Of a stretch of 64,000 nt of DNA, positions 1 through 8,350 are shown piece after piece. Each line of letters begins with the position of its first letter. Position 1 is the stretch's first letter. A program made the translations under genes and the position numbers. Under the pieces are notes generated by a model that did no database searches, was not told the DNA's origin, and saw nothing but the letters and a program-made list of their open reading frames with translations. Source of the DNA: Burkholderia stabilis (GTDB taxonomy: Bacteria; Pseudomonadota; Gammaproteobacteria; Burkholderiales; Burkholderiaceae); NCBI RefSeq assembly GCF_001742165.1, contig NZ_CP016443.1, forward strand, positions 2,542,001-2,606,000. Reading direction: 5' to 3'.

Positions 1-1
1 G

Positions 2-181
2 CGCAAGCCTGCTGTCTGGTTGTACATCGTCGGCGCGTTCTGCTTCGACAACATCTTCTCGATGGCGTTTGTGTCGCCGTCTTACGTATTTTCCGCGCTG
101 CTGGCGATGTATGCGTTTTCGTGGGGTCGGCCGGGCGCTGGCCCGGCGTATCGCGACGGTGCGGTGGAGGTTCGCTCATGA
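2..181 (+). CDS. C-terminal end of a membrane protein, probably from a polysaccharide gene cluster (partial)
   Basis: The reading frame enters from the left edge and gives 59 residues. The first 40 contain two hydrophobic stretches (roughly residues 5-22 and 27-41), followed by a short polar tail ending in EVRS. Its TGA overlaps the ATG of the next glycosyltransferase as ATGA, so the two are probably translationally coupled. Position and hydrophobicity fit an O-antigen polymerase/ligase or flippase-type protein of an exopolysaccharide locus. The piece is too short to assign a family, so the role is inferred from context only. Confidence 0.6.
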   Translation, partial: RKPAVWLYIVGAFCFDNIFSMAFVSPSYVFSALLAMYAFSWGRPGAGPAYRDGAVEVRS

Positions 182-1194
182 ATATTCTGGTCGTCACGAA
201 CATGTATCTCGGCAGCAACCGCGAGAGCCCATGGCAAGGTGTGTTCGTAACCGAGCAGGTCGAGGCGCTTCGGCAATCCGGCAACTGCACGGTGGATGTG
301 CTCGTCGTCGAAGGGTATCGCGACAAGAGCGAGTACCTGCGCTCGATCGGGCAGGTCTGGAAGACGGCCCGAGCGGGCCGGTACGACATCGTGCATTACC
401 ACTTCGGCCTGAGCGCGTGCTCTGCGCCGCTGGTCCGGCTGTTCACGAAGGCGCGGGTCGTCATCACGTTCCACGGCACGGACATCCTGGGCCCGCTATG
501 GATGCGCGCGGTGTCGAAAACGATGGCCTGCTTCGCGCACGCGTGCATTGGCGTGAGCGCGGAAATTTCATCGCGACTGATCCGGCTGAATAGCCGCTGC
601 GCGACGATCCCGTGCGCCGTCAACGAGACGCTCTTCATTGAGCATCGTGACGATGCGCGTGCGGAATCCGATGTGCCGATCGTCGTCTTTCCGTCGTCGC
701 CGCAGCGGCCGGAGAAGAACTATCCGCTGTTTTCACAGGTGCTGCGGCAGCTTTCGGCGCAACATGGCATCCGGGTTCAGGAGCGGCATATCGACGGTCT
801 CGATCGCAGTGAGGTGCGCGATCTGCTGGCACGTGCCGCGTGCCTGCTGATGACGTCGGCCCGGGAAGGGTCGCCGCAATCGGTCAAGGAGGCGATGGCG
901 CTCAATCTGCCGGTCGTGTCGGTCGATGTCGGCAACGTGCGGCAACTGCTCGAAGGCGTGTCGCCGGGCATGGTCGTGTTCGACCACGACGCGGGTCGGC
1001 TCACGAACGAGCTTGCCGATGTGTTGAACGCCGGCGCGCGATCCAACGGGCGCGAGAAACTTGCGGCGCTCGGGTACTTCTCGGCCGACGTGTCGGCGAA
1101 GTTGAAGGCGTTGTACACGTCGATTTGCCGGCCGTCCCGGTGCGCTCACGATCGTCCCGATGTCGAACGGCAGGAAAGCGAGGAAATGCAATGA
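178..1194 (+). CDS. Glycosyltransferase, GT4-like (GT-B fold)
   Basis: 338 residues from the ATG at 178, which overlaps the upstream stop. An upstream in-frame start at 121 would lie inside the previous gene. The N-terminal half carries the acceptor-side signature VITFHGTD (about residues 97-104). The C-terminal half has the donor-binding EGSPQSVKEAMA stretch (about residues 244-255) followed by LPVVSVDVG, both typical of the GT4 family. It probably transfers a sugar from a nucleotide donor to a lipid-linked exopolysaccharide intermediate on the cytoplasmic face. Its stop overlaps the next gene start (ATGA), so it is part of one operon. The sugar specificity cannot be read. Confidence 0.85.
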   Translation: MNILVVTNMYLGSNRESPWQGVFVTEQVEALRQSGNCTVDVLVVEGYRDKSEYLRSIGQVWKTARAGRYDIVHYHFGLSACSAPLVRLFTKARVVITFHGTDILGPLWMRAVSKTMACFAHACIGVSAEISSRLIRLNSRCATIPCAVNETLFIEHRDDARAESDVPIVVFPSSPQRPEKNYPLFSQVLRQLSAQHGIRVQERHIDGLDRSEVRDLLARAACLLMTSAREGSPQSVKEAMALNLPVVSVDVGNVRQLLEGVSPGMVVFDHDAGRLTNELADVLNAGARSNGREKLAALGYFSADVSAKLKALYTSICRPSRCAHDRPDVERQESEEMQ

Positions 1195-1955
1195 ACCGTG
1201 CTGAATTCTTTTCATGCCCGATCGACCTGATGTCGATGGACGATACGGTCGAGTGGGTCGGCGCGAGAGTCGAGAAGCGGCAATTCACGCAGCACGTCGT
1301 CGTCAACGTCGCGAAGATCGTCAACCTGCAGCGCGACGCGGAACTCGCCGCGTCGGTCCGCGCGTGCGACATCGTCAACGTCGACGGTATGGGCGTCGTC
1401 TGGGGCGCGCGGCTGCTCGGCATTCCGGTGCCCGGGCGCGTCGCGGGCGTGGATCTTTTCGTTCGGCTGCTGGCGCTGGCTGACGCGAAAGGGCTACCCG
1501 TCTACCTGCTCGGCGCGACACAGGAAATCGTCGAGCGGGTTGCCGGGATCGCGGCAGCGCGCTACCCGCGCTTGCCGATCGCCGGATATCACCATGGCTA
1601 TTTCTGGGACGACGAGCAGGCGGTCGTGGACGACATTCGCCGGTCAGGCGCGCGACTGCTGTTCGTCGCGATTACGTCGCCGCGCAAGGAGAACTTCATC
1701 AATCGCTGGAAATCGCAATTGGGCGTTGATTTCGTGATGGGTGTGGGCGGGGCGTTCGATGTGGTGGCGGGGAAGGTGAAGCGGGCGCCGATCTGGATGC
1801 AGCGTAGCGGTCTCGAGTGGGCGTTTCGCGTGATTCAGGAGCCGGGGCGCATGTGGAAACGCTATCTGTCGACCAACAGCCGGTTCCTGGTGATGCTGGC
1901 GGGCGCATATGTGTCGCGGGTGTTTCGGCGAAAAGGGGCGTCCGATGCGCGCTAG
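1191..1955 (+). CDS. WecG/TagA/CpsF-family glycosyltransferase
   Basis: 254 residues from the ATG at 1191, overlapping the preceding stop by four bases. It carries the family hallmarks: a VNVDGMGVVWG motif near residue 60, VYLLGATQE near 104, the GYHHGYF segment, the LFVAITSPRKE segment and VGGAFDVVAGKVKRAP near 185. The family (GT26) adds N-acetylmannosaminuronic acid, ManNAc or other sugars to undecaprenyl-diphosphate-linked intermediates. Here it sits in an exopolysaccharide operon after a GT4 enzyme. The acceptor and donor are unknown. The downstream lyase gene begins 11 bases before this stop. Confidence 0.88.
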   Translation: MNRAEFFSCPIDLMSMDDTVEWVGARVEKRQFTQHVVVNVAKIVNLQRDAELAASVRACDIVNVDGMGVVWGARLLGIPVPGRVAGVDLFVRLLALADAKGLPVYLLGATQEIVERVAGIAAARYPRLPIAGYHHGYFWDDEQAVVDDIRRSGARLLFVAITSPRKENFINRWKSQLGVDFVMGVGGAFDVVAGKVKRAPIWMQRSGLEWAFRVIQEPGRMWKRYLSTNSRFLVMLAGAYVSRVFRRKGASDAR

Positions 1956-2703
1956 ATTCGTTGCTGCCGCCTGCGTGCTCGTCGCGTCGCTCTGTCACGC
2001 GAGCCCGGAAAGCGGCGCGCGTGACGAAACGCGCTTCTATCGGTCGGACTGGGCGAGCGGCATCGATGCGCGGCTTCGTTTGCAGGAACCTGCGCCGCAG
2101 AACATCGCGACTGGCGAGCTTCCCGGTATTCACGGCCCGCTGTTGAGGGTGACGATGAATCGTTCGCAGGACTTCAGCGGCGTGGCGAGCGGCACGCCGC
2201 GTTCGGAGATCAGCTTTTCCCCGGTGTTTCGCTTCATCAACGGCCGCGATTACGAGGTGCGCTGGTCGACGGTGATTCCAGCCGACTACCGGTTCGATTC
2301 CAGGCAGCCTGAACTCATCGCGCAGTTGCATCAGGGCGGCAACGACGGATCGCCGCCGTTCGCGCTGCTGCTGAACGCCGGGAAATATGAGGTCGACGTA
2401 CGCGGTGCGCCGGGTACGCCGACCCAGTCGTTTGCATTCGGCGACCCGTCGGCGGACCGCGGGCAACCGGTCCGGTGGGTGCTGCGCTATCGGCCGGACG
2501 ATAGAGGCGGCGACGCGCTGACCGACGTCTTCCGGAACGGCGAGCGCGTCGTGCATGTGACGGGTACGCCGAATGCGTATCCGGACGATCGCCAGGCCTA
2601 CTTCAAGCTCGGCCTCTACAAGTGGTGGTGGAAGACCCGCCCGTCCGATGTGAACGAGCGGACGATGTATTACGGCGACATCGAAATGAAGGTCTTGCGC
2701 TAG
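1945..2703 (+). CDS. Secreted polysaccharide lyase-like protein
   Basis: 252 residues. The ATG at 1945 lies inside the end of the WecG-type gene, so translation is probably coupled. Residues 1-20 form a Sec signal peptide (MRARFVAAACVLVASLCHA) with an AxA-like cleavage site. The mature part matches the heparin-lyase-like polysaccharide lyase fold: PRSEISF near residue 75, VRWSTVIPADY near 100, and YFKLGLYKWWWK near 220. The probable role is periplasmic or extracellular trimming or release of the polysaccharide made by this cluster. The substrate is not predictable. It is the last gene of the operon and converges on acdS. Confidence 0.75.
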   Translation: MRARFVAAACVLVASLCHASPESGARDETRFYRSDWASGIDARLRLQEPAPQNIATGELPGIHGPLLRVTMNRSQDFSGVASGTPRSEISFSPVFRFINGRDYEVRWSTVIPADYRFDSRQPELIAQLHQGGNDGSPPFALLLNAGKYEVDVRGAPGTPTQSFAFGDPSADRGQPVRWVLRYRPDDRGGDALTDVFRNGERVVHVTGTPNAYPDDRQAYFKLGLYKWWWKTRPSDVNERTMYYGDIEMKVLR

Positions 2704-2804
2704 GCCGTCTGGCGAGCGGAGTCGGGCCGGGCGTGCGTCGCACCGGCTCCAACGAAGGCTTCCTGAACCGGGTGCGCCGATGCACCTTGTCATGCCCGCC
2801 CACC

Positions 2805-3821
2805 TCACCCGTTCCGGAAAATCTCCGCATACGCACTCAACGCCGGCACCCCGCCCAGGTGCGCATACAACACCTTCGACCCCGGCTCGAATTCCCCGCG
2901 CCGCACCTTGTCGATCATCCCGTGCATCGACTTGCCTTCATAGACGGGATCGGTCAGCACGCCTTCGAGCCGCGCGCACAGCCGAATTGCGTCGAGCGTG
3001 CCATCGTTCGGCAGCCCATACTCGGGGCCCGCATAACGCGTATCGAGCACGACGTCCGCATCGGTAATCGCGCGCCCGAGTTCGACGAGTTCGGCCGTAT
3101 GGCGCGCGATGCGCGCGATCTGCGCGTGCGTCTTGTCGGGCGTCGCCGACGCGTCGATGCCAATCACGCGATCCGCGCGCCCGTCGGCCGCGAAGCCGAC
3201 CACCATCCCGGCCTGCGTGCTGCCCGTCACCGAGCACACGACGATGTAGTCGAATTTGAAGCCCAGCTGCGCCTCCTGCGCGCGCACTTCCTCCGCGAAG
3301 CCGACGAAACCGAGCCCGCCGAACGGATGTTCCGAACAGCCGGCGGGAATCGGATACGGCTTGCCGCCGGCCTGTCGCACGCTCTCCATCGCTTCTTCCC
3401 AACTGCGGCGGATGCCGATGTCGAAGCCGTCTGCGACGAGCCGCACGTCGGCGCCCATCATGCGCGACAACTGAATGTTGCCGACGCGGTCGTACACGGG
3501 GTCGTCGTAGTTGACCCAGTGCTCCTGCACGAGCACGCATTTCATCCCGAGATGCGCGGCGGCGGCCGCGACCTGCCGCGTCTGGTTCGACTGGACGCCG
3601 CCGATCGATACGAGCGTGTCCGCGCCTTGCGCGAGCGCGTCGGGGATCAGGTATTCGAGCTTGCGCGTCTTGTTGCCGCCAAACGCGAGGCCGCTGTTGC
3701 AGTCCTCCCGCTTCGCATAGAGCTCGACCTTGCCGCCGAGGTGTTCGCTCAGGCGCTTGAGCGGCTGGATCGGGGTCGGGCCGAACGTCAGCGGATAACG
3801 GGGGAAGCGTTGCAGGTTCAT
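2805..3821 (-). CDS. acdS: 1-aminocyclopropane-1-carboxylate deaminase
   Basis: 338 residues from MNLQRF, the standard length for the family; a longer in-frame start at 3866 is less likely. PLP-dependent enzyme (tryptophan synthase beta fold) that opens ACC, the ethylene precursor, to 2-oxobutyrate and ammonia. The PLP lysine is K51 in GGNKTRK and the nucleophile-associated serine is S78 in VQSNQ. Y294, E295 and L322 are all present; E295 and L322 are the residues that separate true ACC deaminases from D-cysteine desulfhydrases. It is divergent from a Lrp-type regulator across 200 bp, the usual acdS/acdR arrangement. A cytoplasmic enzyme giving plant-growth-promotion potential or use of ACC as nitrogen source. 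Confidence 0.97.
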   Translation of the reverse strand: MNLQRFPRYPLTFGPTPIQPLKRLSEHLGGKVELYAKREDCNSGLAFGGNKTRKLEYLIPDALAQGADTLVSIGGVQSNQTRQVAAAAAHLGMKCVLVQEHWVNYDDPVYDRVGNIQLSRMMGADVRLVADGFDIGIRRSWEEAMESVRQAGGKPYPIPAGCSEHPFGGLGFVGFAEEVRAQEAQLGFKFDYIVVCSVTGSTQAGMVVGFAADGRADRVIGIDASATPDKTHAQIARIARHTAELVELGRAITDADVVLDTRYAGPEYGLPNDGTLDAIRLCARLEGVLTDPVYEGKSMHGMIDKVRRGEFEPGSKVLYAHLGGVPALSAYAEIFRNG

Positions 3822-4021
3822 CGAGGCGTCTCCGGGAAGGTGGTGTGTGTGTCGCACGGGAATCAAGGACTCGGCGCCTGCGCGCAGGCCGGCATCCGAT
3901 GAAAAAATGATAGGCGTGCACGCGAGAAATGAGCTTGCGAAATAAATAACGTTGGCCTACGTTCATGAGGAACACATCGCCAGTCACGCATTTTCGGTTT
4001 TCAAAAAACCATGGAGACGCA
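3822..4021. promoter_or_regulatory. acdS-acdR divergent promoter region
   Basis: 200 bp between divergent starts, visibly AT-richer than the flanking genes (around 3900-3960). Its position makes it the place where AcdR, an Lrp-family regulator, would act on acdS and on itself. A Shine-Dalgarno-like GGAGACGC lies just before the acdR ATG at 4022. I could not pick out one convincing palindrome or sigma-70 pair, so no individual site is called. Confidence 0.6.
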
Positions 4022-4540
4022 ATGAAATTAGGCAGGAAACCGGCGGCAGCCATACCCGCACCCGAGTCCACCGCGCCCGCCGCCACGCTCGATCGCATCG
4101 ACCGCGCGATCCTCCGGTATTTGCAGCAGGACGCATCGATCTCGAACGTGGCGCTCGCCGCGAAAGTCAAACTGAGCGCGCCGGCGTGCCTGCGGCGCGT
4201 CGAACGGTTAAAGGAAACGGGGTTGATCCGCGGGATCGTCGCGCTGCTCGACCCGAAGCCGCTCGGCGCGGGCATGCTCGTCGTGATCGGCTTCGTGCTC
4301 GATCGCTCGACGCCGGAAGCGTTCGCCGCGTTCGAGAAGGCCGCGCAGAAGGTGTCGGGGTGTGTCGAATGCCATGTCGTGACCGGCGAGTTCGACTACT
4401 TCATGCTGGTGCGCACGCGTGACAGCGAGAGCTTCAACCGCTTGCATGCGGAGCAGCTGCTGTACCTGCCGGGCGTGCGGCAGGTGCGCAGCTTCATGGT
4501 GCTGAAGGAAATCCTGTCGACGCACGCGCTGCCCGTGTAG
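4022..4540 (+). CDS. acdR: Lrp/AsnC-family transcriptional regulator of ACC deaminase
   Basis: 172 residues from the ATG at 4022 (GGAGACGC upstream); the 3965 start would add an unsupported extension. After a proline/alanine-rich lead of about 20 residues, an AsnC-type helix-turn-helix follows (LDRIDRAILRYLQQD, then ISNVALAAKVKLSAPACLRRVERL). The C-terminal RAM domain includes CHVVTGEFDYFMLVRTRD. It is divergent from acdS. In characterised systems AcdR activates acdS in response to ACC; that role is inferred here from family and position. Confidence 0.9.
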   Translation: MKLGRKPAAAIPAPESTAPAATLDRIDRAILRYLQQDASISNVALAAKVKLSAPACLRRVERLKETGLIRGIVALLDPKPLGAGMLVVIGFVLDRSTPEAFAAFEKAAQKVSGCVECHVVTGEFDYFMLVRTRDSESFNRLHAEQLLYLPGVRQVRSFMVLKEILSTHALPV

Positions 4541-4596
4541 CGGCGCGTATGTGCCGCGCGGCCGGCGACGCGTGCGGCGTCAGCCGCGTGCTGATC

Positions 4597-4626
4597 GGTG
4601 GCGCTGCCCGACAGGGCAGCGCACCA
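4597..4626. terminator. Hairpin between convergent acdR and E1 genes, possible bidirectional terminator
   Basis: GCGCTGCCC (4601-4609), loop GACA, GGGCAGCGC (4614-4622): a perfect 9-bp stem extended by three further pairs across one bulge. It lies in the 107-bp gap between two convergent genes. There is no clear T-run, so intrinsic termination is not certain. Confidence 0.5.
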
Positions 4627-4647
4627 CGGTGGACACGGCCCGCATGC

Positions 4648-7389
4648 TCAGCGCTGCCAGGGCGCGTCGCCAGGCTGCCGCATCGTCTTGCCGAGCCGTT
4701 CACGCGCGGCACTCACGATCGCCGGGTCGAGTTCGCCGTCATCGGCCAGCGCCTTCAGCGCGGCGAGCACGATGCTCGCGCGATCGACCTCGAAGAATGC
4801 GCGCAGCGCGTCGCGCGTGTCGCTGCGTCCGAACCCGTCGGTGCCGAGCGTCAAGTAGCGGCGCGGCACAAACGCACGGATCAGTTCGGGCACCGCGCGC
4901 ACGTAGTCGGTCGCGGCGATCACGGGGCCTTGCGCCGCCGACAGCATCCGCGTGACATACGGCTCGTCCGCCACCGCACCGAGCCGCGACAGCCGCTCGG
5001 CTTCCATCCCGTCGCGCTGCAGTTCGGTGAAGCTCGTGACGCTCCACACGGCCGCGTCGATGCCCCAGTCGTCCTTCAGCAGGCGCTGCGCGGCGAGCAC
5101 TTCGCCGAGGATCGCGCCCGCGCCGAGCAACTGCACGCGCGCCGTCGCGTTCGATTCGGCCGGCAACAAATGCATGCCCTTCAGGATGCCCGCGCGGCGC
5201 GCGTCCGGATCGTCGCCGGGCATCGACGGCTGTGCGTAGTTCTCGTTCGTGACGGTCACGTAATAGAACACGTCGCGTTGCTGCTCGACCATCTCGCGCA
5301 TGCCCGCATCGACGATCGTCGCGACTTCGTACGCGAACGCCGGATCGTACGCGCGGCAGTTCGGTATCGTCGACGCGGCCAGATGGCTGCTGCCGTCCTG
5401 GTGCTGCAGGCCTTCGCCGCCGAGCGTCGTGCGGCCCGACGTCGCGCCGACCAGGAAGCCGCGCGAGCGCTGGTCGGCGGCGGCCCAGATCAGGTCGCCG
5501 ACGCGCTGGAAGCCGAACATCGAGTAGTAGATGTAGAACGGCAGCATCGGCAGGTCGTGCACGCTGTACGCGGTCGCGGCCGCGATCCACGACGAGATCG
5601 CGCCGGCCTCCGAGATGCCTTCCTCGAGTATCTGCCCGCGCGTGTCCTCGCGGTAGTAGAGCATTGAGCCGAGATCCTCGGGCTCGTAGCGCTGCCCGAG
5701 CGGCGAGTAGATGCCGACTTGCCGGAACAGGCTCGCCATGCCGAACGTGCGCGCTTCGTCGGCGACGATCGGTACGACGCGCGAGCCGATTGCGCGATCC
5801 TTCAGCAGCGCGGCGAGCATGCGCACGAGCGCCATCGTCGTCGACATCTCGCGGCCCGCCGCATCCAGCGCGAACGCACCCCAGGCCGGCGCCGGCGGGA
5901 CGGTCAGCCCCTCCGACGCCGCCATCCGCCTTCTGGGCAGATAGCCGCCCAGGGCAGCCCGGCGAGCATGCAGGTAGCGCATCTCGCGGCTGTCTTCGGC
6001 TGGTTTGTAGAACTTGAGCTGCTCGACGTCGAGATCCGACAGCGGCAGCCGGAAGCGGTCGCGGAACGCCTTCAGGTCGTCGACCTCGAGCTTCTTCTGC
6101 TGATGGGTCGTCATCCGCCCCTGGCCGGCCGCGCCCATTCCGTAACCCTTCATCGTCTTCGCGAGGATCACGGTCGGCTGGCCGCGATGGGCCAGCGCGC
6201 GTGCATACGCGGCGTGCAGCTTGCGCGCGTCGTGGCCGCCGCGGCGCAGGCGGTCGATCTCCGCGTCGGTGAGTTGGGCGGCGAGCGCTTCGAGCGCGGG
6301 GTCCTGACTGAAGAAGCGCGCGCGGTTGTACGCGCCGTCGTTCGCGGAGAAGGTCTGGAACTGGCCGTCGACGGTATCGTCGAACGCGCGTGCGAGCGCG
6401 CCTGCGTGGTCGCGCGCGAACAGCGGGTCCCAGTCGGAGCCCCACAACACCTTGAGCACGTTCCACCCGGCGCCCGCGAACAGCGCCTCGAGCTCGTCGA
6501 TCACGCGGCCGTTGCCGCGCACCGGGCCGTCGAGCCGCTGCAGGTTGCAGTTGATCACGAACACGAGGTTGTCGAGCCCTTCGCGCGCGGCCAGCGACAG
6601 CGCGCCGAGCGATTCGGGCTCGTCCATCTCGCCGTCGCCGAAGAAGCCCCACACCGTGCGGCCGGCCGTGTTCGCGAGCCCGCGATGCTGCAGGTAGCGC
6701 ATGAAGCGCGCCTGGTAGATCGCGTTGATCGGGCCGATGCCCATCGAGCCGGTCGGGAACTGCCAGAAATCCGGCATCAGCCACGGATGCGGATACGAAC
6801 ACAGGCCGGGCCCGGCGATTTCGCGGCGGTAGTGCTTCAGGTGTTCCTCGTCGAGGAAGCCTTCGAGATACGCGCGCGCATAGACGCCCGGCGACGAATG
6901 CGGCTGGAAGTAGACGAGGTCGCCGCCAGGGCCGCGTGTGTCGCTTTCGCCGTCGTTGCCGTCGGCCGTTGCCGCGCGGAAGAAATGGTTGAAGCCGACT
7001 TCGAACAGGTCGGACGCCGACGCGTAGCTCGCGATGTGGCCGCCCAGCTCGCCGTACGCGCGGTTCGCGCGCACGACCATCGCGAGCGCGTTCCAGCGCA
7101 GCGCGGCGGACAGCCGTTCCTCGAGATCGGCATCGCCGGGGTATGCCGGCTGTTCGTGCGCGGCGATCGTGTTCACGTACGGCGTGACGGGCCCGCGCGA
7201 CGCCGCGAGCCCGCGGGTGTGCGCATGCGCGGCGAGCCGGTCGAGCAGGAACCGCGCGCGATCCTTGCCGACGTGCGCGACGACCGCGTCGAGCGCTTCC
7301 AGCCATTCGGCGGTTTCCTCGGGGTCGGCGTCCGCGTGCGCGAGGCCCGCGCGCCGCGTGGCTTCGATACCGTTCGACAGGTCCGTCAT
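4648..7389 (-). CDS. Homodimeric pyruvate-dehydrogenase-E1-like enzyme, candidate 2-oxobutyrate dehydrogenase E1 (MdeB-like)
   Basis: 913 residues from MTDLSNG. Full-length AceE-type thiamine-diphosphate E1: PHPWLMPDFWQFPTGSMG in the N-terminal third, the ThDP/Mg motif GDGEMDEPES ... NLVFVINCN around residues 230-265, and the transketolase-like middle and C-terminal domains. Such E1 proteins decarboxylate a 2-oxoacid and acylate a lipoyl E2. No E2 or E3 gene lies beside it, so it must borrow E2/E3 from elsewhere, as expected for an accessory paralog. The divergent Lrp-type regulator mirrors the mdeR-mdeAB arrangement of Pseudomonas putida, where MdeB acts on 2-oxobutyrate. acdS, whose product is 2-oxobutyrate, is about 0.8 kb downstream. 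A plain second AceE remains possible. Confidence 0.85.
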   Translation of the reverse strand: MTDLSNGIEATRRAGLAHADADPEETAEWLEALDAVVAHVGKDRARFLLDRLAAHAHTRGLAASRGPVTPYVNTIAAHEQPAYPGDADLEERLSAALRWNALAMVVRANRAYGELGGHIASYASASDLFEVGFNHFFRAATADGNDGESDTRGPGGDLVYFQPHSSPGVYARAYLEGFLDEEHLKHYRREIAGPGLCSYPHPWLMPDFWQFPTGSMGIGPINAIYQARFMRYLQHRGLANTAGRTVWGFFGDGEMDEPESLGALSLAAREGLDNLVFVINCNLQRLDGPVRGNGRVIDELEALFAGAGWNVLKVLWGSDWDPLFARDHAGALARAFDDTVDGQFQTFSANDGAYNRARFFSQDPALEALAAQLTDAEIDRLRRGGHDARKLHAAYARALAHRGQPTVILAKTMKGYGMGAAGQGRMTTHQQKKLEVDDLKAFRDRFRLPLSDLDVEQLKFYKPAEDSREMRYLHARRAALGGYLPRRRMAASEGLTVPPAPAWGAFALDAAGREMSTTMALVRMLAALLKDRAIGSRVVPIVADEARTFGMASLFRQVGIYSPLGQRYEPEDLGSMLYYREDTRGQILEEGISEAGAISSWIAAATAYSVHDLPMLPFYIYYSMFGFQRVGDLIWAAADQRSRGFLVGATSGRTTLGGEGLQHQDGSSHLAASTIPNCRAYDPAFAYEVATIVDAGMREMVEQQRDVFYYVTVTNENYAQPSMPGDDPDARRAGILKGMHLLPAESNATARVQLLGAGAILGEVLAAQRLLKDDWGIDAAVWSVTSFTELQRDGMEAERLSRLGAVADEPYVTRMLSAAQGPVIAATDYVRAVPELIRAFVPRRYLTLGTDGFGRSDTRDALRAFFEVDRASIVLAALKALADDGELDPAIVSAARERLGKTMRQPGDAPWQR

Positions 7390-7512
7390 CGCAGGTCTCC
7401 CGCGCACCGGTTCGAGGCGGCGCGCAATCAGTGGAAATCGGTCGGATCATGCTACCCGCCGATCTGCAAAATATGCGTCTGATTTCATTGGGAATTTGCG
7501 CGCTGGTAGTGT

Positions 7513-7548
7513 AAATATTCCGGTTGTGGCCACTCTTTAGGAATATTT
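7513..7548. promoter_or_regulatory. Inverted repeat, candidate operator for the divergent Lrp-type regulator
   Basis: AAATATTCC at 7513-7521 and its exact inverse GGAATATTT at 7540-7548, separated by 18 bp. It lies in the 164-bp gap between the E1-like gene and the Lrp-type gene that starts at 7554. The AT-rich, roughly 36-bp dyad suits an Lrp-family dimer pair. It sits almost on the regulator start, so autoregulation is likely. Binding is inferred, not shown. Confidence 0.55.
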
Positions 7549-7553
7549 CGACC

Positions 7554-8102
7554 ATGAGCGCAAATCCGCGGCGGCTCGACCGCATCGACATCGGCATCCT
7601 GAACCAGCTCCAGCAGAACGCGCGGATCACGAACGCGGAACTCGCGCGCGCCGTGAACCTGTCGGCCACGCCATGCTTCAACCGCGTGCGTGCGCTGGAA
7701 AAGCTCGGGCTGTTCCGGCAGCAGGTCACGCTGCTCGATCCCGAGCCGCTCGGGCTGCGGATCAACGTGTTCATCCAGGTCAGCCTCGAGAAGCAGGTCG
7801 AGGATGCGCTGCAGCGCTTCGAGGATGCGCTGCAGCGCTTCGAGGAGGCGATCTCGCAGCGGCCTGAGGTGATGGAGTGCTACCTGATGTCGGGCGACGC
7901 CGACTACCTGCTGCGCGTCGTGATGCCCGACATGCGCACGCTCGAGCGTTTCATCATCGAGCGGCTCACGACGATTCCCGGCGTGTCGAACATCCGGTCG
8001 AGCTTCGCGCTGAAGCAGGTGCGCTACAAGACCGCGCTGCCGCTGCCGGCGGCGGGGCTCACGCTCGTCGATCCGGACGAATCGGCGTCCGACTGGAGCT
8101 GA
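7554..8102 (+). CDS. Lrp/AsnC-family regulator, MdeR-like
   Basis: 182 residues from MSANPRR. The N-terminal AsnC helix-turn-helix is [16 protein letters not shown], then [24 protein letters not shown]. The C-terminal RAM domain includes [16 protein letters not shown]. It is divergent from the E1-like gene and probably controls it. Odd feature: residues EDALQRF occur twice in a row in the first RAM helix region, from an exact 21-bp tandem duplication at 7800-7841, lengthening a normally conserved segment by seven residues (two helical turns). The frame is kept, so the protein may still fold. Confidence 0.88.
   Translation: MSANPRRLDRIDIGILNQLQQNARITNAELARAVNLSATPCFNRVRALEKLGLFRQQVTLLDPEPLGLRINVFIQVSLEKQVEDALQRFEDALQRFEEAISQRPEVMECYLMSGDADYLLRVVMPDMRTLERFIIERLTTIPGVSNIRSSFALKQVRYKTALPLPAAGLTLVDPDESASDWS
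7800..7841 (+). repeat. Perfect 21-bp in-frame tandem duplication inside the Lrp-type gene
   Basis: 7800-7820 and 7821-7841 are identical 21-mers (each begins GAGGATGCGCTGCAG). Each encodes EDALQRF. The perfect identity suggests a recent slippage or duplication event. Confidence 0.9.
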
Positions 8103-8350
8103 GCGACGCGCTGCCAGCCTGTCCGTTTGCCGACACGCAGGTAACGAAACGATGACACGCGCTGCACGGCGCGGCGACGGATCGAACCCGTCATCGAACC
8201 CATCGCACGAGCACGCCTCGTACGCCAGTCGGGCCGCCCGCGCCTTCGAGGCACGGCGCGGGCCAATCACGTATGCTCGTCCGGTCCGCGGCGCGTGCGA
8301 ACGCGCGGGCGGGGCGGGCATGTCTCGGTCAATCAACGCGTGAGGGCATC

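Noticed and set aside
5719..7482. 587-codon plus-strand frame opposite the E1-like gene
   Set aside because: Antisense shadow of a well-supported gene; composition is Arg/Val/Gln-rich without motifs.
4739..7774. Very long open frame of about 1000 codons on the minus strand over the E1-like gene
   Set aside because: Arg/Ala-rich shadow frame of the real E1-like gene in GC-rich DNA; no recognisable domains.
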